Shown here: in pieces, positions 35,947-45,425 of the stretch
Position numbering within the stretch: the stretch's first letter is position 1
Layout of the letters: every line of letters begins with the position of its first letter
Notes under the pieces: model-generated
The model's database searches: none
Told to the model about the DNA's origin: nothing
Seen by the model: only the letters and a program-made list of their open reading frames with translations
NCBI GenBank assembly: GCA_003415625.1
Contig: PYIU01000002.1
Coordinates: 2,480,001-2,544,000 of the forward strand
DNA: 64,000 nt
Source of the DNA: Aquanectria penicillioides
Lineage: Eukaryota > Ascomycota > Sordariomycetes > Hypocreales > Nectriaceae
Reading direction: 5' to 3'
Translations under genes and position numbers: made by a program

Positions 35947-37749
35947 ATGCCTCGACCGAAGCGTGCGCGTCGCGCACCGACTCAAACGGCCAAGTCCAAG
36001 GCTCGGTCGCCCAGCCCCGATGTTGAAGCCAGCGATAGCGATGCCCCGAGGCAGGTTCAATCCCCAGAGAGAGGCCGAAGACGGACGACGCGCTCTATTG
36101 GATCCCGCCCCAGCGCCGATGAGCAAGCAATCCGGCGGGCAAGCCCTCGTCGCGATGCGGTGCTCGACAGCCTCGCCAACGAGGACCCGACCACGAGCGG
36201 CAACGTCCTCGACGATGGGGAGTCGGGAAGCTCCATTGAAATTGGACGGCGCGCTATGGCGACGCCTGCACAGAGGCGAGACACGACAGGCTTGGATCTT
36301 GCGGACGACGACGTGTTTGGAGACTTGGACGACAGCTTTGAGGATGGCGAGATGCCGCCGGGAATGCAATCGACCGATACCTCCTCCCTAAACCTAAGCA
36401 ACTTCAAGCGACGCCCGCGACAGTCCAGCATCATTGGCCGAAACGATCCTCCAATCAGACCCAGCAGTCGTGGTGGCAACACTCCCAGCATCAGCTCCAC
36501 GCTGCGCTTCGGCACCTTTAGGCGGCGCGCGAGAGAACCTAGCATTCTGGGCACTGCCCGGAAGCCGAGACCAGACGAGACCGGCACGGGACGGGAGGAC
36601 AATTCTGAAAGCGAGGAAGAATTCATGCCCGAGGCCGAATCAACACCATTAAATAACCGACGACGAACCCAACCAGCGCCTGAAGTTGAAGATGACCACG
36701 ATACTTTATCAGAGACGGAAGCTTTGGTGGATGAATCCCGGGTTCCCAGATCTAGAAAGCGAAAGAGTGAGGATGCACTTTTGAGCAGTGAGAGGCCGGA
36801 GAAGATTTCGCGTGTTGAAGCAGATGAGGCAGAAAACGCCGAGGAGGCGAGTGTCGCAGATGAGCCGGAGGGACCTCTTGACGACAGTGATACTTCTTCA
36901 CTTTCGTCCCTTTCGTCACCATTGGGGCCTTCTCCTATCTTGCCAGAGCGACCTGTCACACCTATGGACGACGACGAGATCATGGCACCCCCTGCCAGTA
37001 GTGATTCAGAGGACAACGGCAATATCTGGCCAGATATTCATACCTTGGCTAAAAGACGGCGAAGGCCTTCACTCACCACCCCGGTTCGAGGTGGAGATAA
37101 TTTATCCGACATGTCCTCGCCACCATCCCTAACACATTCCCCCAACTATGCCCAATCTAGGGCGCCCGCCACTAGGGGCCGAGCAAACAGGCGGCAGTCT
37201 CCAGAGGTGACTACTGCGGACCTGACAAGCATGCTGCCGAAGCGCCGGTACAAGAAGCAACGAGATGATACGTATGGGGGAGAGAGCGAGGGGGATTACG
37301 ATGCCTCGGAGATGCCTCGGGGCGAAGACGAGCTGTCTTATGTGGACAGCAGAGCTGCGCGGAGGAGACAAGGCTCTCGGCCGCCAAGTCGAGCAACCTC
37401 GGCTCGGCCAGGTTCGCGAGGCGGACGCACAGCACATTCTGCCCTGAAGCCAAGGCAGACGCCGGCATCTACTAGACCCACCGCACGAAATAACAGGACC
37501 TATTCTCGCCGGTCGTCAGACAAAGAGAATGATGAGGAGGGGGGTGAGGAGGGCGAAGAAGATCAACACGAGGAGAGCCGCTTCGAGCCGCTTCCAGATG
37601 ATACCTTTGATAATGGTACTAGCCAGAGCGGCGAGACGACGTCTGCGGATGAACTAAAGCAGGCCGCAAGGAAGTTCAGGGAAGTGGATACATGGGAACT
37701 TGAGTATGAGGAAATCACACAAAGCTCGTCGCCATCAGGCGCGCGATGA
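35947..37749 (+). CDS. Acidic, Ser/Arg-rich nuclear-type protein of unknown function
   Basis: Single exon of 600 residues from ATG 35947 (MPRPKRARRAP). The start is basic, like a nuclear localisation signal. Most of the sequence is disordered, with many SP/TP sites and acidic runs. Conserved-looking blocks are LNLSNFKRRPRQSSIIGRND, STLRFGTFRRRAREPSILGT, DLTSMLPKRRYKK, and a C-terminal KQAARKFREVDTWELEYEEI. I recall similar unnamed proteins in other filamentous fungi, some labelled AT-DNA-binding, but I cannot name a function. The C-terminal Phe/Trp-containing acidic block could bind another protein. A long open antisense frame over it is a shadow of its biased codons. Confidence 0.75.
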   Translation: MPRPKRARRAPTQTAKSKARSPSPDVEASDSDAPRQVQSPERGRRRTTRSIGSRPSADEQAIRRASPRRDAVLDSLANEDPTTSGNVLDDGESGSSIEIGRRAMATPAQRRDTTGLDLADDDVFGDLDDSFEDGEMPPGMQSTDTSSLNLSNFKRRPRQSSIIGRNDPPIRPSSRGGNTPSISSTLRFGTFRRRAREPSILGTARKPRPDETGTGREDNSESEEEFMPEAESTPLNNRRRTQPAPEVEDDHDTLSETEALVDESRVPRSRKRKSEDALLSSERPEKISRVEADEAENAEEASVADEPEGPLDDSDTSSLSSLSSPLGPSPILPERPVTPMDDDEIMAPPASSDSEDNGNIWPDIHTLAKRRRRPSLTTPVRGGDNLSDMSSPPSLTHSPNYAQSRAPATRGRANRRQSPEVTTADLTSMLPKRRYKKQRDDTYGGESEGDYDASEMPRGEDELSYVDSRAARRRQGSRPPSRATSARPGSRGGRTAHSALKPRQTPASTRPTARNNRTYSRRSSDKENDEEGGEEGEEDQHEESRFEPLPDDTFDNGTSQSGETTSADELKQAARKFREVDTWELEYEEITQSSSPSGAR

Positions 37750-38088
37750 TCAGGGGCTTGGGCAATTCGGGGCTATGGCGACGGGGGGCTGCTTGGCGTT
37801 GGTTCGTGTGGCAACAACAGTATATTGGAGTCACGGTGTTTATGAGCTTGAATGATGGTTTGTTTCTTGCAGCATGTAAAAGTGCCTTGGGATCAGGGTC
37901 CACCAGGGAAAAGGGGGTTCATTTCAATATGCCTTTTGATATCAAATCAAGCAGACCTATTCTATGAGGCCTTGTGTCGCTGTTTGCCCAGCGTGTCGTG
38001 AAAATCCAATTTAAACAAAAGGAAAAGACAAAAATCCGGAACGCCGTGGGAGCTTGCAATATGCGTCGTCTTAACAATTGTCGTTTGC
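37750..38088. other. Convergent intergenic region
   Basis: 339 bp between the ends of the acidic protein gene and TIP41; no further feature seen. Confidence 0.5.
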
Positions 38089-38990
38089 TTATTCTTTGAG
38101 GTTGACAGCCTCTCTTTGTTGTTCTACATATGGCAACAAAGGTGCCAAAACATTAGGATCCCGCAAAGCGATAGTGATGTCGTCAGGTAGTCGTCCTGAC
38201 ATGAAGAGTTTCTAAAAGAATGAATAAGGAGAAGGATTTAGTTTATGAGACTCATAAAAGAGGATGGCATTGCTTACCCTCTTGACATTCTCAAAGCTAT
38301 CTTCTTGAGCAGTGTACTCTCGGATGACCTCGTCCGTCTCAAAGTCGACATAGACACGAGTATCACGAACTCTAAGAATGACATTGTCAAGGCGCATAAA
38401 CAAGCGGCAAAGCAATAGCATGCGCTTGTCGTGTACGCGAACTTTGACGCTGAACATGGAAATTCCATTGTCATCAAGCTCGCTCTCGTACAGCATGACC
38501 TCATCGAAGAACAGAATCGGGTCTCGGCGCTTCAGCAGATCGATGGGGATGGGCTTCTCGGACGGCTGGAGCTGCTTCGCGGCAGCCGGGTCAACGGTGC
38601 CGGCATAAGGCGTAGAGTAGCTCCAGTCATAGGGCTTGACGACTTCCTTGATGCCCTGGGTGGTGCTCTCCCTTGTGCTCTCCCAGTCGCGGGCGTAGGC
38701 GACCTTGAGCATTTGCTTGTCGGTCTTGTCTACGGCATCGAGGGCTTCCGGGTGGTGAAGGCGATGGACCACCCCGAGGGAGCGTGGGTGATGGAGACGA
38801 GGTTGTCACCAAAGATCATCTCGGGCATGGGAATGCCGATGCGTTCGGTGAGTTCATCGATGACACCAGCTTTGGAGATGGGGAGCTTGCGCGTGGCGAT
38901 GCGGAAGCGGTGCTGCGCGTGCGTCGTGGTGCCGGCCGCAAGGGCTTGCGGCGTGGGGAAAGGCTCGCTGATGGAAGTGATGTGGTTCAT
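38089..38990 (-). CDS. TIP41: TIP41 family regulator of TOR/PP2A signalling; frame broken once
   Basis: Tip41 binds Tap42/alpha4 and type 2A phosphatases downstream of TOR (yeast knowledge). ATG 38990 (MNHITSISEP); exon 1 38990-38278, 66 bp intron (38212-38277), exon 2 38211-38089, ending EAVNLKE. Conserved segments: MPEMIFGDNLVSITH, KVAYARDWESTR, PYDWSYSTPYAGT, DPILFFDEVMLYESELDDNG, MRLDNVILRVRDTRVYVDF. The frame breaks at the three-base G run 38750-38752 (CCC in coding sense): the sequence reads SIAFTTRKPS and stops, whereas one extra C gives SIAFTTPEALDAVDKTDK and a total of 837 nt, 278 residues. The break falls in a highly conserved block, so consensus error is much likelier than a true mutation. 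Confidence 0.88.
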
Positions 38991-39764
38991 GTTGGATGGT
39001 ACAGAGATAGCCGAGAGGAGGCTCTCGCAAAAAGAGATGGGAGCTGCAGCGGGAGAAGGAAGAAGAAATATGACCGGTTGGGTGTGTTGTGAGATTGCGG
39101 AGGCTGTGGTGATCCGCGGTTTCCAAGTTTCCAAGTCGAAGCTCTAGTGGGGTTTGGTGGGGGAGCTCCGAAACTGCTCCAAACAGGAGCCAACTGCGCC
39201 GATTGTACCCCGCCATAGTTTAAAGCAGCTCCCGATATCGTCACACAACGACTTTCCACTTCTATACATCCAGTCGGTGTAAATGAAACCTAGTTTTTTT
39301 TGGTTTTTTTTTGTTTTTTTTTTTAAATCAAATTAGACCGGACAGAAAATATTAGGCGATGAAATGCCTCTAGGGTGTCCTTGTTATGTCTCCGAAACAT
39401 TAGACTCTGTGGAGAAACTTGTCCGAGTTTAGTTACAAGTTCCGCAACGACGCAGACATTATCTGGCAAACCTACAGCAGAAGTGGGAAAACCTGTTCAC
39501 TTGGACATTCAAAGCCTTCTCATAGGGGTTACAGGAAGTATCAGCTGGCAAAGACTAAATGGGGTTTGCAAACTCATGTCTGATGCAGCTAGTTGGGAGT
39601 CCCCCAACCCAGAGTTGCTACGGACCATCAAGGGAGTGGCTAACTATCGTGTCAAATCTTCGCAGTATTGTGCCAACTATGAGTATATCACAATACCATC
39701 CTATCTCCGATGGAGTCCATTAAAGTATTTAATAACTTCTTGACATCCCTATCCCGGTCCTCTG
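38991..39764. other. Intergenic region entering the second AT-richer island
   Basis: TIP41 promoter, then T-rich tracts (39293-39325). From about 39350 scattered protein-like fragments occur in changing frames (e.g. a 122-codon open frame 39375-39743 without a convincing start), possibly the degraded or mis-sequenced 5' part of the next gene. Confidence 0.4.
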
Positions 39765-41144
39765 TAGATTCCTTTCATCCACAATCGTTTCTATCCTGTG
39801 GTGTCGAATCCAAAAGCCGCCTCAGATCAACGCCATCAGTTTCCTATTGCCAGGGCTCTTATTCACAAGATCATTGAAGGCCAATTCATCTTGCCTTCGA
39901 TCCAGAGTCATGAATGGAATGGCTGGTTTAACGACTCCTCGGGGGCATCATTCCCGGGCTCGTGTTCATACTGCTGAACTCCCGCGCTCTCATCATCCAA
40001 TCTCAAAGGGACTCGAGGAACTCCCAAAAGACATATCTCTTCAGGGACTCATGTCCTTTATTTACAATACTGGTTATAGTATTTGCACTGAGTATTGCTG
40101 CAAACCGCCCTCTGAAGAGCCTATCCAGTCAATGTTTGGGCCAAACATAGATTCATCTCAGAGTCCTCTTGAGATTCAAAGAACTACCAAGCTCCGGCAA
40201 TGGCAGATTTCCAGCGACCCGTCGATCAACCTAAATGGCTGTGGCGAAGCCACCAACGTCCAATCTATCGCCTCGTTTGTCAAGCAGTTCTCAATCGAGA
40301 TGAGAAACTTCGACGGGCTGGGTCACTATTTCCCTAGCTTTATTGAAGACTACCCCATTCCACCAAGCTCCTGTGCCCAGGTCAATCTTGAGCGGCTCAC
40401 CTTTTTAACCCAACGAGCTGAGCAACTTGCCAATCCAAACGTGGCTTTACGATGCCAAGATTTGAGGCACAAGAGAGATAAAGTACATCGCTACTTTGAA
40501 AATTCCATGCTTTTCTCTCTTCCAGCAGGATGGGTTGCCGACAATGTCTTCTGGAGCGAACCCCAAGGAGGGTTTGACAGGCTCTCCAAGGACTACCTTG
40601 CGTGGCGCAAACTCTGGTACATCTATGTGTTTCGACCAGACTCGGGCGCCAGAAGCCTGAGACTCGAGAACATCGAGAGGACAATCCATCCGAAGATTCC
40701 TGATTTGCAAATGTGGGGAATGTCCAAAACGACTACAACCTCTTCCACTACCAGGAATTCACGCGCAAGGACCTACGATATACTTATGAGCAGGAGCCAG
40801 AGGCCTTGCGATATATGCTCGACAACCTTAGACTTTGGAAGGAAGAATGCGGGATGCTGAACGAATACGTGGGCCTCCGTCGTGAGATGACCCGAGACCA
40901 GTTTCACGCAGCTAAGCGAGCGGCCCAGCGAGCCGGCACAGCCATGGACGGCGTGGTGCAGGCCGAGAACAAACTTGCTATAGAACCCACTGTGACTAAC
41001 CGAACCACGAGGGATCATAAAATTCTTGTTGCAAGGCACCGGTTTCTCGAGATTCGAGCTGCACTCTGTAGCAGCCCCATCCCTGGTGGCTCAGAAGCAG
41101 CTGTTGCTGCCGGGGAGCAACCTCGGCTCAATGGAGAAACTTGA
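39765..41144 (+). CDS. Unknown protein gene, frame interrupted
   Basis: No family recognised. Protein-like sequence starts in one frame near 39765 (IPFIHNRFYPVVSNP, then RALIHKIIEGQFILPSIQSH to about 39976), continues in a second frame from about 40000 (KDISLQGLMSFIYNTGYSI ... SFIEDYPIPPSS ... WYIYVFRPDSGARS) and in a third from 40719 (NVQNDYNLFHYQEFTRKDLR) to LNGET at 41144. The last change is at gggg 40715-40718; one extra G gives QMWGNVQNDYNLF without a gap. The first change could be an intron, but I found no phase-consistent pair. The product is probably globular, soluble and without signal peptide or membrane segment. It lies in an AT-richer island beside a MITE-like element and may be accessory or starting to decay. 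Confidence 0.45.
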
Positions 41145-41495
41145 GTTTGCAGCTTGTTGAAGTTCATGGTGTGGGCTCGATTGGTGTATTTCCACTGTTT
41201 TCAATGGTCGATATAATGGGTTGATGAAATTTCATCTGGGTCTCAACCCTTGGGGTGAGGGTGTTTGTTTGTCATTATTGGGGCATGGATATTGTTATAT
41301 CTGGGAATGGAGCCGACGGCTTGTCAACGATATGAGGAGGGAACAAGGTGGCTTTGGCTTTCTTGGCGCACAATGTGGTAAAACTGCATCAAATCAAGCG
41401 ATTGACATTTTAGAATATGAATAAAAATCACGGCATGAAATTGCGGTGTAAGACCAGCTGAGATAATGGTGTTGTTATGTGGGAGTTGGTTGGGG

Positions 41496-41587
41496 AGCTC
41501 ATACACACACCGGGTCCGGTGCGAATAAGATCATGTGACTTCAACACACCGGATCCGGTGCGGATAAGATCACCTTAGTCACAACCT
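41496..41587 (+). repeat. Left 92-bp inverted repeat arm
   Basis: Begins agctcata and ends cacaacct. Contains palindromes accgggtccggt and accggatccggt about 40 bp apart. Confidence 0.9.
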
Positions 41588-41954
41588 CATAAGATATTTT
41601 CTTCCCAATTTGACGATCAACGCTATCAATTTAATCTGTAATGACTCTCTCTCTTGCCACAATGAATCCAATATAGAGTCCTACCCACTTCCCTAATAAT
41701 GTTCTTCCTCCTAAAGATCAATTTGGCTTACAAAAGGCATTACACATAGCAATCAATGCTTAGGCAGCGCTATAGGGTTATGCCTTTATGACAGGAAGGT
41801 CCAGGAAGAGCCAGAATGGGAGAATTGATGTTGAATTTAACTGTGACTGTGGAGGAAAGCCTCATATCCCCTCCTCCAAGAAATGGCTTCCGTATGTTGT
41901 ATTGTGACGCATAAATTGCCGCTTCTCTATTCTTGCCAGGCTGCACATATATCT

Positions 41955-42046
41955 AGGTTGTGACTAAGGTGATTTTATCCGCACCGGATCCGGTGTGTTG
42001 AAGTCACAAGATCTTGTTCGCACCGGGCCCGGTGTGTATATGAGCT
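41955..42046 (-). repeat. Right 92-bp inverted repeat arm
   Basis: Reverse complement of the left arm with five substitutions; palindromes accggatccggt and accgggcccggt. Confidence 0.9.
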
Positions 42047-42053
42047 TACGTGA

Positions 42054-42105
42054 ACAGCTCGCTGTGCGAACAAGATCACGTGATATCTCGCACAGCTAGC
42101 TGTGC
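42054..42105. repeat. Second nested palindrome with related tail motif
   Basis: Arms 42056-42069 and 42088-42101 are inverted repeats (13 of 14 matching); the spacer holds the perfect palindrome atcacgtgat. The right arm lies in the 16-bp perfect palindrome gcacagctagctgtgc (42090-42105). The gcgaacaagatcacgtga tail is shared with the adjacent element's arms. Confidence 0.85.
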
Positions 42106-42300
42106 ACGTCTGGTCCCCCCGTCAAACCAAGCGTTGCGTTGCCCTGACAACAGGCGACCCCGGTGTTTGGGTCGATCACAAGCACCAACTCCGCGATACA
42201 TGTTCAAGCAGGCCCGCATCCGAACCCTTCAGATTCCACCGCTCTTTTCCATCCCCAAACTCCGTACTAACCCTAGCAGTTGTGCAGTCCATACATCAGC

Positions 42301-43582
42301 ATGGCCACCGGAAGCATCGAGGCACGCTTCGAGAGCATGAGCGTCAATGACGAGAATGATCCTCTCGTCGACGGCTCCAAGCTCTACTCCAAATCCAAAG
42401 TGAGATTCGCTCAACCAAGTCGCTCAATGAATGATGCATACTGACTGCAGCAGGGGATTGCGGCCTCGGGTTCATCCCAGCTCGCGCATGGCACCAGCCG
42501 ACCCAACCTCTTCAAGGTTGCCCTCCAGTCGCAAACCAGCAACACCATCGTCACACTGCCTTCGCAGACCGCCCAACGGAAAGGCACTTCCCCTGCCTCA
42601 CCTCCGAGAAAGCAACACACCTCATCATCAAAGTCTTCCGCTGAATCCTCCGAGGAGCACAAGGCCTTGACGCTCATCGAGCAGCCCAGCATTCCCAAGC
42701 AGTTCCACCTCGGCATGTTTGAGATTGGCCGGCCTCTGGGCAAGGGAAAGTTTGGACGTGTGTATCTGGCAAAAGAAAGAACGAGCGGGTTTATTTGTGC
42801 GCTCAAGGTCCTGCACAAGATTGAGCTGAAGGGCGGAATCCAGAAACAAGTTCAGCGAGAGATCGAGATCCAGAGCAACTTAAGACACCCCAACGTCCTT
42901 CAGCTATTCGGCCACTTCCACGACAGCAAGCGAATTTTCCTTATCTTGGAGTTCGCTGGCAAGGGTGAGTTATACAAGCACCTACAGAAGGAGCGTCGGT
43001 TCCCGGAGTGGAAATCTGCCCAGTACATCGCACAGATGGCTTCCGCTCTCCGGTACCTGCATCGAAAACACGTTATCCACCGAGATATCAAGCCTGAGAA
43101 TATCTTGATGGGTATCCACGGAGAGATCAAGATTTCGGATTTCGGATGGAGTGTCCACGCCCCTGGCAACCGAAGGCAAACCATGTGTGGAACTCTCGAC
43201 TACCTGCCCCAGAGATGATCAACCCTGCACCTGAGAAGCCTTGGTACAGTGAAAAGGTGGATCTATGGAGTTTAGGTGTTCTGACTTACGAGTTCCTGGT
43301 TGGCGAGGCACCATTCGAGGACTCGCCCGTCATGACTCAGAGGAGGATTAAGCGTGCCGAGATGACAGTTCCTTCGTGGGTAAGCCCTGAGGCTACTGAT
43401 CTCATCAAGAGGGTAAGTGTTTACTGCATCAATGAGTGTCTTAGACTTGTGTCGCTAACTCACATTAGCTCCTGGTGTTGAACCCCGAGAAGCGTATTCC
43501 CCTGGAGGAGGTTGCATCCCACCCCTGGATCCTGAAGCACTGCGCCCAGCCCGGCCCCGGCCGCGAGAGGGGATCACGATGA
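42301..43582 (+). CDS. IPL1: Aurora family mitotic kinase (Ark1/Ipl1); frame broken once
   Basis: Catalytic subunit of the chromosomal passenger complex, correcting kinetochore attachment (family knowledge). Exon 1 42301-42399 (ATG 42301, [12 protein letters not shown]), intron to 42450 or 42453 (tandem CAG acceptors, a one-Gln difference), exon 2 to 43412, intron 43413-43468, last exon to 43582 (RGSR). The N-terminus is short and Ser-rich. Kinase motifs: glycine loop [18 protein letters not shown] (Lys), [19 protein letters not shown], and activation loop [13 protein letters not shown] with the conserved Thr. Directly after, at cccc 43207-43210, the frame is lost (LPQR stop); one more C gives [20 protein letters not shown] and a full C-lobe. 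Aurora is essential in model fungi, so I read this as a sequence error. Confidence 0.9.
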
Positions 43583-43923
43583 TTAATGACTAAGAATTAA
43601 ATGGCTTACCCGGGGTTAATGGCGTTGGTAAATACGTGGGCACGAGGGAACTTGACCCGACTGTGTGTGTGTGTGTGTGTGCATTCAAGTGGGAGTAACG
43701 GGGCATCTTTGCTTTTTTTTTTCCCTTGTTGTGGCTTCGTTTAAGAAAGACGGTCAATCAGAAATGAGAGAAATCTACTATTTGAGTATGTTTGCTTTTG
43801 AGGGTATCGTTAAATGGCATTGGAGTTAGGAGAGAGGCTTCGTGCTGCTCTGTTCAGAGCCCCTCATGAAGTCTTTTGTACCTATAATAATACACGCCCG
43901 AAATTGGGCGAAATCTTCATCAT
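43583..43923. other. Convergent intergenic region with (TG)10
   Basis: 341 bp between the Aurora and ATP23 ends. Contains (TG)10 at 43662-43681 and a T run near 43712. Presumed 3' UTRs. Confidence 0.6.
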
Positions 43924-44821
43924 TTACTTGTAAACCTCATCAAACGGCCTGGTATCTGAGAAGCAAGAGTCCCAAACCTGGTTGACAACCTTTGTCGCCT
44001 GTACGTCGTCTTTACATCTCGGACGGGCCATGACGGACTGGATTGCCCGGCCCCGCACACAGTTTTGGAACTGCTGCGTCAACTTCCAATTTCCTCGGGT
44101 AAAGGACTCTCTGGCCCATCTGCACTCTCCGCTGAGCATGGAGGCTCGAATCTGCTCGAATGGTTAGCATGCCGCGACGACGACGACGGACGCCCTTTGG
44201 GTTCTAGGCTTGTCTGCCAGTGTGGCCCGGCGTGCCGGTGTGCCGGTCACCGGGAGGCCGTCAAGAACTCACCTCTGTGCAAGCCGCATGCTTTAGGTCC
44301 TTGTCGCCGGTCCAGTCAACTTTCCATCTTAGATGGTCCCAGGCATGCACCATCTCGTGGGCCAGCGTGTCTTCCAAGTGTTTTCGGTCGCGGACCTCGT
44401 TGGCGCATAGCAAGATGCCGTGGTTGGGGCTGAAGCCACCAGATTGGCGATGCACCTGGCCATCCTCTTCCAGGTGCGCTGGGCAGCGGCGGCAGACGAC
44501 ATTGGAGGCGTCCAGCCGTCCGTTGAGGCCCTGGATCTTGTCGGACATGAAGCGGATCATTGGGGAGTAGGTGAAGAGCCAGTCGCGGTACTCGTCGCAG
44601 CGCTTGCAATCACGCTCCTCATGGACACGGTAACGCCATTCGCGGTAGTGGAATTGACCCTCAGGCGTCATCTGGCCGGAGAGAATCTTGAAGTAGTTCA
44701 TCCACCATGCTGTCTCGGGGTCGAAGCCGGTGCGAGCAGGATCGTTGATGACCTGCTTGGGTTTGCTGGAGCTGGGTGCTCCAGCTGTGTTTGGCGTCGG
44801 CGCCGAGGCTTCGGAAGCCAT
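43924..44821 (-). CDS. ATP23: Mitochondrial inner-membrane metalloprotease/chaperone Atp23
   Basis: Atp23 matures the Atp6 precursor and helps ATP synthase Fo assembly in the intermembrane space (yeast knowledge). ATG 44821 ([10 protein letters not shown]); exon 1 44821-44273 (183 codons), 121 bp intron (44152-44272) at phase 0, exon 2 44151-43924 (75 codons), giving 258 residues. The zinc-protease motif HEMVH is at 155-159. Many Cys occur in pairs ([27 protein letters not shown]), fitting intermembrane-space import and disulfides. The C-terminal exon ends RPFDEVYK. No frame break. Confidence 0.92.
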
Positions 44822-45425
44822 TGTAATAACTTATTGGAGGGCCTTGAGGCCGGTCTGTCTGTGTGATTAACCTTGGATGTCGCCGACGATTGAGACGGGG
44901 TTCGATAGATTCGTCGAGGATTGCCGCCGCGAGACAGCCGTCTACACTTCGCGGTCCTGCCAAGCTCTGCCCAAGTCGTCGGAAATTCTGCCGGCCTCAA
45001 AACAGTCCCGCATTCAAAGGCGGTGAGAACCCTAAAGTGAGAACGGCCAGCGGCTCTCCAGACCAAGCGAGTCACGGCAACGGGCCCGACATCGGTTCTG
45101 GGGAAATTTTAGTCGGCCAGCCCAATCAAGTGAAATTGCCGGTCAACGTTTCGCAAGGGTTCTAGAGCAGGCGCCTTTCCGCCCAACGCATGACAACGGC
45201 ATCCCCACATTGAAAGCGACAGGGCGTGCGAGATGACAAGTGAGAACGTCGGTCATTGTAAGCGGTCTCCCCGGTGGTCTATTTCATGACATTTATATAT
45301 ATACCTTTGGCGGTCCGTCCCGAGGTGGCGGTTGTAGCGACCTGAAGACTCACCACCGCCGCAGCGACTGGCTACCTACGAAACGAATCTTTTACTGACC
45401 ATTGTACTCCACTGTGTTCGCAGCC
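44822..45425. promoter_or_regulatory. Divergent promoter region of ATP23 and PRO1
   Basis: 604 bp between two divergent start codons. A TATA-like tatatatata stretch lies at about 45295-45303, about 125 bp before the PRO1 ATG. No other element identified. Confidence 0.45.

Larger units (their letters stand above)
41496..42046. mobile_element. MITE-like non-autonomous element, 551 bp with 92-bp terminal inverted repeats
   Basis: The left arm 41496-41587 and the reverse complement of the right arm 41955-42046 are both 92 bp and differ at only five positions, with no gaps (about 95% identity). Four of the five differences are transitions. Each arm carries two 12-bp palindromic cores (accgggtccggt or accgggcccggt, then accggatccggt), each followed by a gcgaayaagat-like tail. 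The 367 bp interior is AT-rich and has no ORF of note. No clear target-site duplication flanks the arms. Size, long arms and lack of coding fit a miniature inverted-repeat element; a fixed regulatory or recombination structure is the alternative. Confidence 0.75.
41145..42300. other. Intergenic region holding the MITE-like element and Aurora promoter
   Basis: AT-rich 41145-41495, then the inverted-repeat element 41496-42046, a second palindromic unit 42054-42105, and about 195 bp of pyrimidine-rich leader before the Aurora start codon at 42301. No coding sequence seen. Confidence 0.7.

Noticed and set aside
36057..37022. Open frame of 321 codons antisense to the acidic nuclear-type gene
   Set aside because: Ser/Leu-rich shadow of the biased sense codons; no motif.
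39375..39743. 122-codon open frame upstream of the unknown gene
   Set aside because: No convincing ATG, no recognisable domain, and composition like the surrounding AT-richer DNA; kept only as a possible degraded 5' part.
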